Notes under the pieces: generated by a model
What the model was told of the DNA's origin: nothing
The model's input: the letters and a program-made list of their open reading frames with translations, nothing else
Database searches by the model: none
Position numbers and translations under genes: made by a program
Shown here: in pieces, positions 28,201 to 35,441 of the stretch
Position numbering within the stretch: the first letter of the stretch is position 1
How the letters are laid out: each line of letters opens with the position of its first letter
IMG/VR virus record: IMGVR_UViG_3300048837_000984
Coordinates: 1-64,000 of that record
Source of the DNA: a virus
Length of the DNA: 64,000 nt
Strand: one strand, 5' to 3'

Positions 28201-28589
28201 TCAACCAGACCGTTCGTACTGATCCGCAAGGAAGACTCAACCCGACGACGGAACAGGTGCGAAACGGCATAAGCGTTACCCATGGCGGACAGCGCCATGT
28301 CACCGACTTCAACAGCCTCAATGGGAATGTAACAGCCGTTTGCAAGCGCAAACGGTGTTCCGGCGGCAAAGCACCCGTAGTAGTCCGAGCTGCCCATCGC
28401 GATCAGGTGGACAGGAACTTCACCAGGCGCGAAGGCGACCTTGCGGAACTCATCAGCCAGGCTGTAACCAGCTCGCTTGATGAAGTCGCGCAAGTCATTG
28501 CCAGCAAGGCGACCAGAGGAGGCCACCTTGATCAGGCTGACTGGATCGTCACCAAAGTCCTGGGAGCCAGGAGGAATGATTTTGATCAT
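25233..28589 (-). CDS. Prohead protease-like protein interrupted by two inteins, 1118 aa
   Basis: The extein (about 477 residues after splicing) joins MGSSDYYG, then C-N-R-N-G-D-G-F ..., ARLYLNH, then C-N-K-D-P, then SYGVVKLSSY, MHRIELVV and GVSMACHVPYD with a CxxC pair. The order GD, His (366), hydrophobic strands, SxxC (Ser803) follows S78/U9-type prohead proteases with a His/Ser active site. Intein 1 covers residues 73-336 and intein 2 residues 367-743. The C-terminal about 230 residues are helical. Its position before the scaffold and capsid genes supports maturation-protease function. It overlaps the upstream gene by ATGA. Confidence 0.65.
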   Translation of the reverse strand: MIKIIPPGSQDFGDDPVSLIKVASSGRLAGNDLRDFIKRAGYSLADEFRKVAFAPGEVPVHLIAMGSSDYYGCFAAGTPFALANGCYIPIEAVEVGDMALSAMGNAYAVSHLFRRRVESSLRISTNGLVDTLHCSTDHPFRVARGEKDLDKADYVPHTWIKAEDIREGDYLVWTSPNIEAPIDLTVDTAYQLADWLGDDKKTTYGGKDKWWVYFLNGPTKVLPPWVCGLPFEVRSVLLHRCFQHFSGRSNLTASLALGFQRLCWSTNLAVSCAKTGRGWSVALPVEGQKNKVRPFFSGGRLYLPVTRIEKDGPVNVFNLEVEGDHTYSGPNVDSHNCNRNGDGFDTDTCRKYHDTFVKNARLYLNHCFVAGTGIVMADRQRLAIEEVRAGDTVATLAGPKKVIRTMQTPFKGTALRFRISGIPTPVVVTPEHPLFALVRSQVHCRHRYSRLGPADHGQNCREWLAGLNNITPEYREAGSLCAGDYLLIPRPEHGSVSVKPEFARLVGWVASEGYLGKKGSIQFTFSSKNTADLASVTECLKANGLHVGVTPRAETGCTMLSACSKELAAELSEYIQGVKSTKRLTGKVLTWNEASLRELLTAYIDGDGYVSNARFNKGQLRIRSSSPQMLNMFADILRAINIPATIQYDNPPGPVVCPINGKIYQGSGSGVVAVSSSYSPQITKDARKNTVREVLKRRTAGFVDGMWLARIDAIEEVEIDEPVYNLETEEPHHYVANEVVVHNCNKDPQKSYGVVKLSSYNEPMHRIELVVALNGNEEAARRNGGLVATKTLEKLARGDVGVSMACHVPYDICSVCGNKARSRAEYCKGEDEGGDCPGGGLFNKIATVLDDGTQLFARNTVVDFFDISDVPRPADRIAYTAGILKAASQHKVGGAELAEQMGVAAPLSVVLGYCDPATQESASLLEKLAGVELAVFATPESNLNLAFFEKHASIDIRVPSRNLLASLAAEKIFLPLESYCKIASDINAEPGLLASANALLPGIYNRIIETQPEKVAQDVASLVRSVWPASQKVRDKIASQLAGFSLARNNLQTRMYKAALHGTVPRVRNRVALRLSSAAEKLATDYATHKLAFLQLVKNNRDTDFDLTCELAVRQNCL
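26361..27491 (-). other. Intein 2 of the prohead protease, full-length with LAGLIDADG endonuclease
   Basis: 377 residues from Cys367 to His742-Asn743, followed by extein Cys744. Splicing blocks: CFVAGTGIVMAD at the start, TPEHPLF as block B, and EPVYNLETEEPHHYVANEVVVHN at the end. Endonuclease motifs are LVGWVASEGYL (about 505-515) and LLTAYIDGDGYV (599-610). The insertion point immediately follows the presumed catalytic His366. Confidence 0.9.
27582..28373 (-). other. Intein 1 of the prohead protease, endonuclease degenerate
   Basis: 264 residues from Cys73 to His335-Asn336, then extein Cys337. Block A CFAAGTPFALANG, block B STDHPFRV, block F VFNLEVEGDHTYSGP, end VDSHN. Between the blocks, ADWLGDDKK and LLHRCFQHFSG look like decayed LAGLIDADG motifs without intact acidic residues. 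Splicing residues are all present, so it probably still splices but no longer homes. Confidence 0.88.
27714..27729. repeat. AT-rich 16-mer, copy 4
   Basis: GACTTTATTTTTTTGT inside intein 1 of the protease gene, so the motif is present even within a mobile element. Confidence 0.6.
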
Positions 28590-30235
28590 TGGGACGGACT
28601 CCGGGCTTTGAACGCATCGGTCAGATGGTTCTCGCCAGTACGCCAGCTGTAGGGGCTGAAGAACTCGCGATATACGAGAGGAGCCAGGCCTGCCATAATG
28701 GCTGGCGTATTAGCCAAACTGAAGTGCCTGGTATTGTTACGTCGATAGTCACGGAGAATTTCACGCGCTCTGGCAATCTCGCTTCGAGTCATGTTACGAG
28801 TGCCGGAGGTTGGGTGAATGTCACCGGGAGCGGTAAAAACTGGCTCCGACATGAGCTTCGGAGCTGCCACAGGGTTTCTACCAAGGCCCTGCGGTCCCTC
28901 GATATACGCAATCACTCTATTGAGTTTGGCTATCTCAGCGGCTTGGACAGGTTGCACGTTCGGAACGTTAAGTTGGGCTAACCTGGCTTTGGCTTGAGCA
29001 AGGACAGAATTCAGCGATTTTGTCCTAGCTAGGTCCTTCAAGTATGGCTTCTGTAAGCCTTTGTTCGTATTTCTTATCGCCTCGACATTCTGGTCGTGAC
29101 CAGCTCGCGCTCTCGCTACGTTTTCTGCGTTTAGTCGCTGGTTCTCCGCAATGTCTGCCTTACTCATTTCTGTTTGAACTACGTCGCCCGGACGAACAAC
29201 TCTGTTAATCTGGTTGACTACCTCGTCTCCGCCGAGCGTTTTCTTGATTTGTTCGTACGCCGGAGAGCCTGGCGGTAGCTTAGCAAGTTCATTTTTTAAG
29301 TAGGTTGAAAGCTCAGCGTTCGTCGAGCCTCCCATGAGGCTTCTAAACATCTCCTTTAAACCGGGGATGTCGTGCTGGTAGCGACGCATTGCTCCGTAAG
29401 ATAACAAAGACGCGATGGGTGTCGCGACAGTCTCACCAGTGTCCCACATGTCTTTGTAGGAGTGAGGGTCGCCCATACCCATGGCGAACGCCTTAAAACC
29501 TGGATCAACGGCACCCAGCGTGTCAACTGCACGGGCCTGGCCCGCCAAACTCCCAGCATTTAGCAACGTCTGACCGTACATACCACCGCTGTTCGTTGCG
29601 CGCACGTTCTCTTTGGCCTCTCGCATCAGCTCGTTCAGCTTTTTCTCTGCTGCTGATCGGGCGTCTGGTGTTTTTGCTGCGTCAACCACGGCGCGTGCCT
29701 TATCCAGTTTTGGCAGCCAGGCCTTGATCGCTTCTGCCTTGGCTGGGTCGCTCGATCCGATCTGGAGAATTTTGTCAGTCTCTTCTCTAGCTTTAGCTGG
29801 ATCCACTGTCGGATTGTTGGCGCCTGCAATTGGTGCTTCACCCTTGAGGCCGTAGTGATAGAGAGCGCTACCGCCGCCACCGATCGCACCGCCCATCAAG
29901 CCGCCCGTCAGGACATCGCTAAAGAACCGCTTGCGTCTGTCCTTGTTGACAAGGCTGTTCAGTCCACCTAGCCCTGCACCGACACCAGCACCAATCAGGG
30001 CGTTCTGTGCGTGCGGGTTTGCCCAGATGGCTTTGGCGCCTTCAGTAACGCCAGTGCCGATCTGGTTCGCATACTCAGAGGCCTGTCCACCCAGGTTCTT
30101 GAGCCACTCGCTCCAGCCGCCTTCTTCGCCTTCAGCTAGTTTGGTCATCTGCTTCCTGGCAGACGCACGCTTGACCACCATCCGAAGAGCATCGGACATG
30201 GAACCTTTGAGCCAGGCTGGGTTGTTCAGCTTCAT
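28586..30235 (-). CDS. Inner-virion protein with glycine-zipper membrane segments, 549 aa
   Basis: ATGA overlaps at both ends. Residues about 75-125 hold a strong Gly-zipper hydrophobic pair (LIGAGVGAGLGGLNSL, LTGGLMGGAIGGGGSALYHYG); the rest is long and helical, basic and Ala-rich. Similar layouts occur in large-phage virion proteins thought to enter or cross the host membrane. Family unknown. One AT-rich 16-mer lies at 29286-29301. Confidence 0.6.
   Translation of the reverse strand: MKLNNPAWLKGSMSDALRMVVKRASARKQMTKLAEGEEGGWSEWLKNLGGQASEYANQIGTGVTEGAKAIWANPHAQNALIGAGVGAGLGGLNSLVNKDRRKRFFSDVLTGGLMGGAIGGGGSALYHYGLKGEAPIAGANNPTVDPAKAREETDKILQIGSSDPAKAEAIKAWLPKLDKARAVVDAAKTPDARSAAEKKLNELMREAKENVRATNSGGMYGQTLLNAGSLAGQARAVDTLGAVDPGFKAFAMGMGDPHSYKDMWDTGETVATPIASLLSYGAMRRYQHDIPGLKEMFRSLMGGSTNAELSTYLKNELAKLPPGSPAYEQIKKTLGGDEVVNQINRVVRPGDVVQTEMSKADIAENQRLNAENVARARAGHDQNVEAIRNTNKGLQKPYLKDLARTKSLNSVLAQAKARLAQLNVPNVQPVQAAEIAKLNRVIAYIEGPQGLGRNPVAAPKLMSEPVFTAPGDIHPTSGTRNMTRSEIARAREILRDYRRNNTRHFSLANTPAIMAGLAPLVYREFFSPYSWRTGENHLTDAFKARSPSQ
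29286..29301. repeat. AT-rich 16-mer, copy 5
   Basis: AGTTCATTTTTTAAGT, the most divergent copy, in the 549-aa gene. Confidence 0.45.
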
Positions 30236-31611
30236 TCATCGACTCCTTCGAGAACTGACCCAGCCTTGACCTTGTAGTTAGCGTACGGCAGGCGCGACGG
30301 CATCTTTCGAATGTCTGTCGGCTCGTCACGCTGCTTGAGCTGATTCTCGATGCCGGTCAGCTGGTCAACTTCATGTGTGTCGACCTGCCCCTGGGCAAGA
30401 CTCCGACGAAGCATGGCCCGAACCAGCATCTCCTGGCTAGAAGCCCGTGGAGCGATCTGAGTCAGCTGGTTGTAGGAGTCAACAACTTCGTTAGGGTCGT
30501 AACCGCTAATGACATCGTCATTGGCCAGCAGGTTTGACAGCATGTACTGTTTTCGGATGTTGCTCAGGTTGCTTTCGTGACCCGGATCCGAAAACTTGGC
30601 CACAGTGTCGTCCAGGTGCTCGTCGTCTGTCTTCTGCTGTCCGACGATAGGAGCCTTGCCAACGACCTTGCGGGCAAGTTCCAGAGCAAAGACGGCTTTG
30701 ATCGCGTCACCAACACCTGCGGCCTGCTTTTCGACAAAGTCTTCCATGACCGAGGTCATCTTCGGTTCTGGACGCTTCGGATCGATCAGTCGAGTCAGCA
30801 TCTCGATCTTGGTTGTGGCGTCCTTCTGAAACGCTTCCAGGTCAGCTCGGTAGCGAGCATGTCCTTGCAAAGCCATGACGCCTTGCTTGATCGCCAGGAA
30901 AGGCGCCTTGTTCCAGTTCACCGAAACGAATCCAGCGGAGGCTCGCTTGGTGATGGACTCGTTGTTCTGGCTGATACAAGACAGGAAATCGAGCCCAGCC
31001 TTGCCGTAGTAAGCGCCTACCTCCCGAGAGACATCCCGGAACGGAATAGCGTCTACGCGCCGGAAGTAGTCGTCCAGCTCGGCAACACAGCTGGCGACCT
31101 TGTCCCGCAAGGAGGACACCATCATTCGCTTGCGATCTTCGACTGTCTTCAGATCCCGAATAGCGAAGATAGCAGACTCTCGAAGATGTTCAGGATCGAC
31201 ATAGGGCTGTTGAGTGCTGGCGACCTTTGTCTGTACGAGTCGAGCCTGTCGTTCCCTGTCGCGAAGCCAGCTAGGTGATCTTGAGTAGTCCTCCGACACG
31301 GCATCTGTTGCCTGCTTTTCAGCAACAACTTTGCCGTCTTCTGGGTACAGGGCCTCAAGTACTTCCTTCGCGTCCGCAATTGGGAAAGTGGCAATCTTCT
31401 CGTATAGGTCATCCGCAGATTTCCTTTGAACAGCGGTTCTACCGTTGTTGTAAGCCTGCACGATGAGACGGATATGGCCCGGCAGAATTTGGTTGTCGCT
31501 TGCCACCTTGATGATGGCCGCGGTTGGGTGCTCACCGTCGTTGACCAGGTCGGTGACTTGTTCCAGAGCTTCGGTGAGCTTGGCCTCAGTTTGGTTGCTG
31601 ATTCGGCGCAT
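30232..31611 (-). CDS. Helical virion-region protein, 459 aa
   Basis: The start is placed at the ATG at 31611, with GGAG about 10 bases upstream; an upstream in-frame ATG would overlap the previous gene by 92 bases. Almost all-helical, with a segment HIRLIVQAYNNGRTAVQR near residues 46-65 that looks like a conserved core. The remainder carries many KxA sites that a prohead protease might cut. No function assigned. Confidence 0.55.
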   Translation of the reverse strand: MRRISNQTEAKLTEALEQVTDLVNDGEHPTAAIIKVASDNQILPGHIRLIVQAYNNGRTAVQRKSADDLYEKIATFPIADAKEVLEALYPEDGKVVAEKQATDAVSEDYSRSPSWLRDRERQARLVQTKVASTQQPYVDPEHLRESAIFAIRDLKTVEDRKRMMVSSLRDKVASCVAELDDYFRRVDAIPFRDVSREVGAYYGKAGLDFLSCISQNNESITKRASAGFVSVNWNKAPFLAIKQGVMALQGHARYRADLEAFQKDATTKIEMLTRLIDPKRPEPKMTSVMEDFVEKQAAGVGDAIKAVFALELARKVVGKAPIVGQQKTDDEHLDDTVAKFSDPGHESNLSNIRKQYMLSNLLANDDVISGYDPNEVVDSYNQLTQIAPRASSQEMLVRAMLRRSLAQGQVDTHEVDQLTGIENQLKQRDEPTDIRKMPSRLPYANYKVKAGSVLEGVDE

Positions 31612-32509
31612 CCTTGCTTTTCTCCGGAAACGTCCAATCCACGTCCTTGTGGTAGTCGATACTTCCGCCAGCAGCAACGGTGAGTGTTTCGCTAGCCCGA
31701 AGTTCTACTGCTTTCTTATCGTACGACAAAAACTTTTCAGACGCTACTGAATCCAGGGCGCCTGGGGCGAAGTACTGGCCTACATGATCCATCAGGGCGC
31801 GGACTTGTTCTTGGAGTCCGGCTTGCGAAGCGCCAGCGCCCTCGGCCTTGGCAATTTCTCGAAACCTGGCGTGGGCTTCCATGAGTGCCGCGTGGTTGAA
31901 AGCAACCGGCATTGTCCGCGCTGATATAGCTGCCTTGCGCGCCAAGGTGCTCATCGCATCTGCATGGAACCAGCGGTCAGCGACCGGGTTGCCAATGGTT
32001 GTAATGGCAGCATCGAGAACCAGCGGTCCACCGCTGTAACCGAAGATCTTCCAGAGAACGTCGTAGTCACGGTCAGAGAGGCCGCGCTGGATAGCTGCCC
32101 CAATCACGTTATTGCAGACCCAGTCCGGCGCTTCTAGTCGGTCAGCGACGTTGAAGAAACACTTCTCATACCACCGAATCGTCTCGGTCGAGATACAGGT
32201 TCTGGCGGAAATTCTCTCTACCGGCTCGCCAGTCAACAACCGAGCCTCCAGGACCCAACGCGTCTTATACCGATCGTCGTTGCGAATACTGTGTGCCTGA
32301 GCCAAGCCTGGATAGGCCTCAAGCAGGTTCTCCAACGCACGCTCGGTCTGCGACTGGTTGTAACGAGCCTGATAGCGCCGGAGAAGCATAACGAACGGAT
32401 CTTCGCCGTTATGCTTCCCGTACTTACCGCCGGTGAGGAGCCACGCAGCCCGCTCCCACCTCCAATCTGGGGGCCGAAGCGGGCTGTCTTTGTGTAGATG
32501 CAAAGACAT
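31586..32509 (-). CDS. Helix-turn-helix protein of the head block, 307 aa
   Basis: 307 residues, overlapping the upstream gene as TGATG. Residues about 92-125 (LLTGEPVERISARTCISTETIRWYEKCFF) have the spacing of a helix-turn-helix that selects a DNA or RNA site. W-rich N-terminal segments precede it. Flanking genes are virion proteins. A packaging-accessory or transcription role is possible; neither is shown. Confidence 0.5.
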   Translation of the reverse strand: MSLHLHKDSPLRPPDWRWERAAWLLTGGKYGKHNGEDPFVMLLRRYQARYNQSQTERALENLLEAYPGLAQAHSIRNDDRYKTRWVLEARLLTGEPVERISARTCISTETIRWYEKCFFNVADRLEAPDWVCNNVIGAAIQRGLSDRDYDVLWKIFGYSGGPLVLDAAITTIGNPVADRWFHADAMSTLARKAAISARTMPVAFNHAALMEAHARFREIAKAEGAGASQAGLQEQVRALMDHVGQYFAPGALDSVASEKFLSYDKKAVELRASETLTVAAGGSIDYHKDVDWTFPEKSKDAPNQQPN

Positions 32510-32994
32510 CAGCTAAAGGTCTCAAAGGTTACAGAAGCGTCCCAGGTCGATGCATCCGCAGAGTTGTTCGGGATGATGACCAGATACAGATAACGTTCAT
32601 TCACGGTAAGAGACGCCTGATCCATGTTGATGAATGGGTGCCCGTCGCTACCGCTGGCCGAATCCTGGGAACGCCAATCTACAGCGTTTCCCGACGTGGC
32701 CGTCTGCTTGGCAATGACTCGGAACAACCCAACGTCGACAGCTGCAGCCGCGTTGTAGGCAGCTTCAGCCTCAGAACCGTCTCCGTAGGGTGTAGAGGAA
32801 GCCAGGACCTCGACGTCGAAGCCGGCATTTGTGCCAGAAGCCTGCTTCACATAAACGCGATGCAGACGCCCTTCCGAGTAAGCCGGCAGCTTGGTGACCT
32901 TGCGCTTGGCCGTACCAATCGTGATAGCAGCCTTGGCCTTGGCCGGGGCCTGGGCGTCGTCTGTGTACAGGATTGAATGAATTCTGTTCGCCAC
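32509..32994 (-). CDS. Beta-rich structural protein, 161 aa
   Basis: GTG start with GGAG 6 bases upstream. 161 residues, strand-rich, Ala/Ser/Thr-rich, ending in alternating hydrophobic strands (YLYLVIIPNNSADASTW). It lies between the 789-aa and HTH-protein genes. Probably a virion surface or decoration component; family unknown. Confidence 0.55.
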   Translation of the reverse strand: MANRIHSILYTDDAQAPAKAKAAITIGTAKRKVTKLPAYSEGRLHRVYVKQASGTNAGFDVEVLASSTPYGDGSEAEAAYNAAAAVDVGLFRVIAKQTATSGNAVDWRSQDSASGSDGHPFINMDQASLTVNERYLYLVIIPNNSADASTWDASVTFETFS

Positions 32995-33005
32995 TTAACG
33001 CTCCT

Positions 33006-35375
33006 TTAGTTGGCCGTGTCACCAAGGTCAATGTCCATGCCCTCATCTGGGAACGGCTCGACCGACTTGCGCTTCAGCGCCAGGACAATGTCTCCGACCG
33101 CCTCGAAAGCATTGCGGAGGCTGTCTTCCAGCTCTGGCATATCTTGCTTACCGTACCGATCCTCAAAGGCTTCACCATGCCAGTAGAACAGGAACAGTAC
33201 GCGCCCGAGGCGATCCAGACCCTTCATCATGTCGCCGAGAAACCGGTCGATCATGTTTTCCTGACGGACGACACCCAACAGAGAACCCAGCATGGCAGTG
33301 TCAAACACTTCACGCTGACCACTATTTGCGGCCTGCTGGGCAATTTCCATCGAGCGTCGATCAGGTCCACGCGGGTCGTAGATGTTTCTGTCCGTGTTGG
33401 CTGCCATCAGGTCTGGGACAGGTAGCTGGAATTCCGAGTGAAGAACAGACGGATAGCCGTTCGTCGTCATGATGTCGCCACCTGAGTACGGCTCTGGGAA
33501 GCTAGGCGCTCCCGGCGTGTACTTGGCCAGGTCACCGATAGGCTCAGCGTACTTGACGCGGAATTCCGCAACCTTGGTGTACGACTTCTCGGCTGTCTTC
33601 AACAGGAGATCAGCGGCCTCTTTCCGGAAGCCGTGATCACGAACCAAGGAGATCATTGCTTCCTTGCGCGTTTGCTGGTCCTGATCGTTGACAGAAACCA
33701 TTCGACCGTTGGAGAAGATCTTAAGCGCCGAAGTCTCGGCCAGGAGAGCCATCTGGACGTCCTCAATGCGCCCAGGTCGGATTGGCTCCCGCTTCTCGTC
33801 ATCCGATTCAGGGCTGACACGGATCAGTCGGAAATTGTCTGGAACGAACAGGTCAGTCCCATGCGCTCGCATGGCCGACCCGGGCCGCTTGTTCAGGACA
33901 ATGCGGCTGTCACAGCTGCAGCACGAGTCTACTGGGTCAAGTCTTTCCCGCGGCGGCTGGCTCAGCCACTCGGGCGACCGGTCTTGGGCGTAGTCGTCAA
34001 ACCAGACGTCATAGGACTCGCTGCGGCCATTCGCTTCGTCACCTGGATACTCGTCGTGGACCTTGAACGGCGCAGACCCTTCGCCGTTGGGACTGAGGAG
34101 GATCCACTTACCGTCGTGCGGAAGGCTCTGGGCTTCCTGGCCGTTATCTTCCAGCCACTTGCGGAAGACTTCCTTGCTGCTTTGACCCTTGGTCCAGACG
34201 TTGGCTGGGTGCGTGTTCAGGAACGCACGAGAGCCGTCAGCCCGGATGACCGTGCAGAACTGATGTCGACCGGCACTACTGTACGGTGCCATAACGACCA
34301 GGCACCGCTCGAAGTTGCCTGGGCGAGTCAAGACCTCGTACAGACCGGTCTCGATCGGATTTTGCATCTCCGCAGGTTCGATGACGTTGTAGGCGTGCGT
34401 CACTTCTTCTTTGAAGCGGTCATCCTTGACTAGAACCTCTTCCCTGAGAAGCTCTTCGCGCTCCGTAGCGTCCAGCTCGTTGAGAGCTGCGCCAGACTTG
34501 TACAGGTCATAGATCCGCAGACGCGGCTTTGGTCCGGTTGGCTTGACCGGATCGTCGGCTAGGATGCTAGCCTTCTTCTCGACTTTATTTTTAAGTGCCC
34601 GATCGAGAAGTCCCGGGTAGAACTCGTCGATGGCCTTGAACACTGACGGGTACTGGCTGGCAACCTTCTCCAGGATGTACTTCACCGTCGGGGCACCGGT
34701 TTCAAGAACAAAATCAGCAAAGCCAGCGACCTTGCTGAACTTCTTGTCCGTCGCTGGATCCGTAGTGGCAAAGTAAGCCAGCGACGGGAGGATTTCCAGA
34801 GACCACTTGGCGACGGCTGATGCAAACTTGTACGGCGAACGGGCCAGCTGGTAGAAGTGTGGAGCCTGCACGCCCAGTTGGGACAGGTTCCGGTCGGTGG
34901 TCTCACCCAGGACACTGGGCTTGCGGCCAAGCAAGTAGTTGAGCCAGTTCTCCTTCAGCGGGATGAAAGCGTCCTGGTTCTTGATGTATAGCAGCTCGTG
35001 ACCCTTCAGGTCGCCGTTCAGGAAGAACACCGGAACATACAACCACTGGGAGCCGATCTTGAAGCCGAAGACACCAACCGCTTTGGTGTTGTCCTGGTTC
35101 TTCTCAATCAACTGGAAGCCGACCATGAAGTCGAGAAGCTTGGGAGCCTTGTCACGAATGTAAGCGTTAGCAAGATTAGCAAACGCTGTTTCAAACGGCA
35201 TGTCCTGGTCGCCACCGAGTTCGGCGAGCTTGACGCGTCGGTTGCCGAGGGACAGGTTACGACAAACCTGGAGCCAGTGCGAAGCGGACTTGCGCCACCA
35301 ATCAGGCGAAGTACCGGACGCACTGTTGTTCCAGTTTTTGAACCTTACCGCCTGGCTGGCTGCTTTGGTAATCAT
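33006..35375 (-). CDS. Large virion structural protein, 789 aa, portal-like position
   Basis: 789 residues with no signal peptide. It combines mixed alpha/beta segments (FGFKIGSQWLYVPVFFLNGD near 104-123) with long helices and a C-terminal helical region (LRNAFEAVGDIVLALKRK). A region near 470-500 has a CxC cluster (VDSCCSCDS). Gene order (polymerase, this, structural, protease, scaffold, capsid) and size would suit a portal or inner-head protein, but no portal motif is recognised, so I do not name it portal. AT-rich 16-mer at 34581-34596. Confidence 0.5.
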   Translation of the reverse strand: MITKAASQAVRFKNWNNSASGTSPDWWRKSASHWLQVCRNLSLGNRRVKLAELGGDQDMPFETAFANLANAYIRDKAPKLLDFMVGFQLIEKNQDNTKAVGVFGFKIGSQWLYVPVFFLNGDLKGHELLYIKNQDAFIPLKENWLNYLLGRKPSVLGETTDRNLSQLGVQAPHFYQLARSPYKFASAVAKWSLEILPSLAYFATTDPATDKKFSKVAGFADFVLETGAPTVKYILEKVASQYPSVFKAIDEFYPGLLDRALKNKVEKKASILADDPVKPTGPKPRLRIYDLYKSGAALNELDATEREELLREEVLVKDDRFKEEVTHAYNVIEPAEMQNPIETGLYEVLTRPGNFERCLVVMAPYSSAGRHQFCTVIRADGSRAFLNTHPANVWTKGQSSKEVFRKWLEDNGQEAQSLPHDGKWILLSPNGEGSAPFKVHDEYPGDEANGRSESYDVWFDDYAQDRSPEWLSQPPRERLDPVDSCCSCDSRIVLNKRPGSAMRAHGTDLFVPDNFRLIRVSPESDDEKREPIRPGRIEDVQMALLAETSALKIFSNGRMVSVNDQDQQTRKEAMISLVRDHGFRKEAADLLLKTAEKSYTKVAEFRVKYAEPIGDLAKYTPGAPSFPEPYSGGDIMTTNGYPSVLHSEFQLPVPDLMAANTDRNIYDPRGPDRRSMEIAQQAANSGQREVFDTAMLGSLLGVVRQENMIDRFLGDMMKGLDRLGRVLFLFYWHGEAFEDRYGKQDMPELEDSLRNAFEAVGDIVLALKRKSVEPFPDEGMDIDLGDTAN
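34581..34596. repeat. AT-rich 16-mer, copy 6
   Basis: GACTTTATTTTTAAGT in the 789-aa gene. Confidence 0.7.
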
Positions 35376-35441
35376 GGTCCATCCATGGACTTAGGTTGAC
35401 TGAGACGGTTTACTCTATGGTAACCATCCTCTGGTTCAAAG

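Noticed and set aside
33006-35375. Portal protein call for the 789-aa gene
   Set aside because: Position and size fit, but I recognise no portal motif, so it is listed only as a virion protein.
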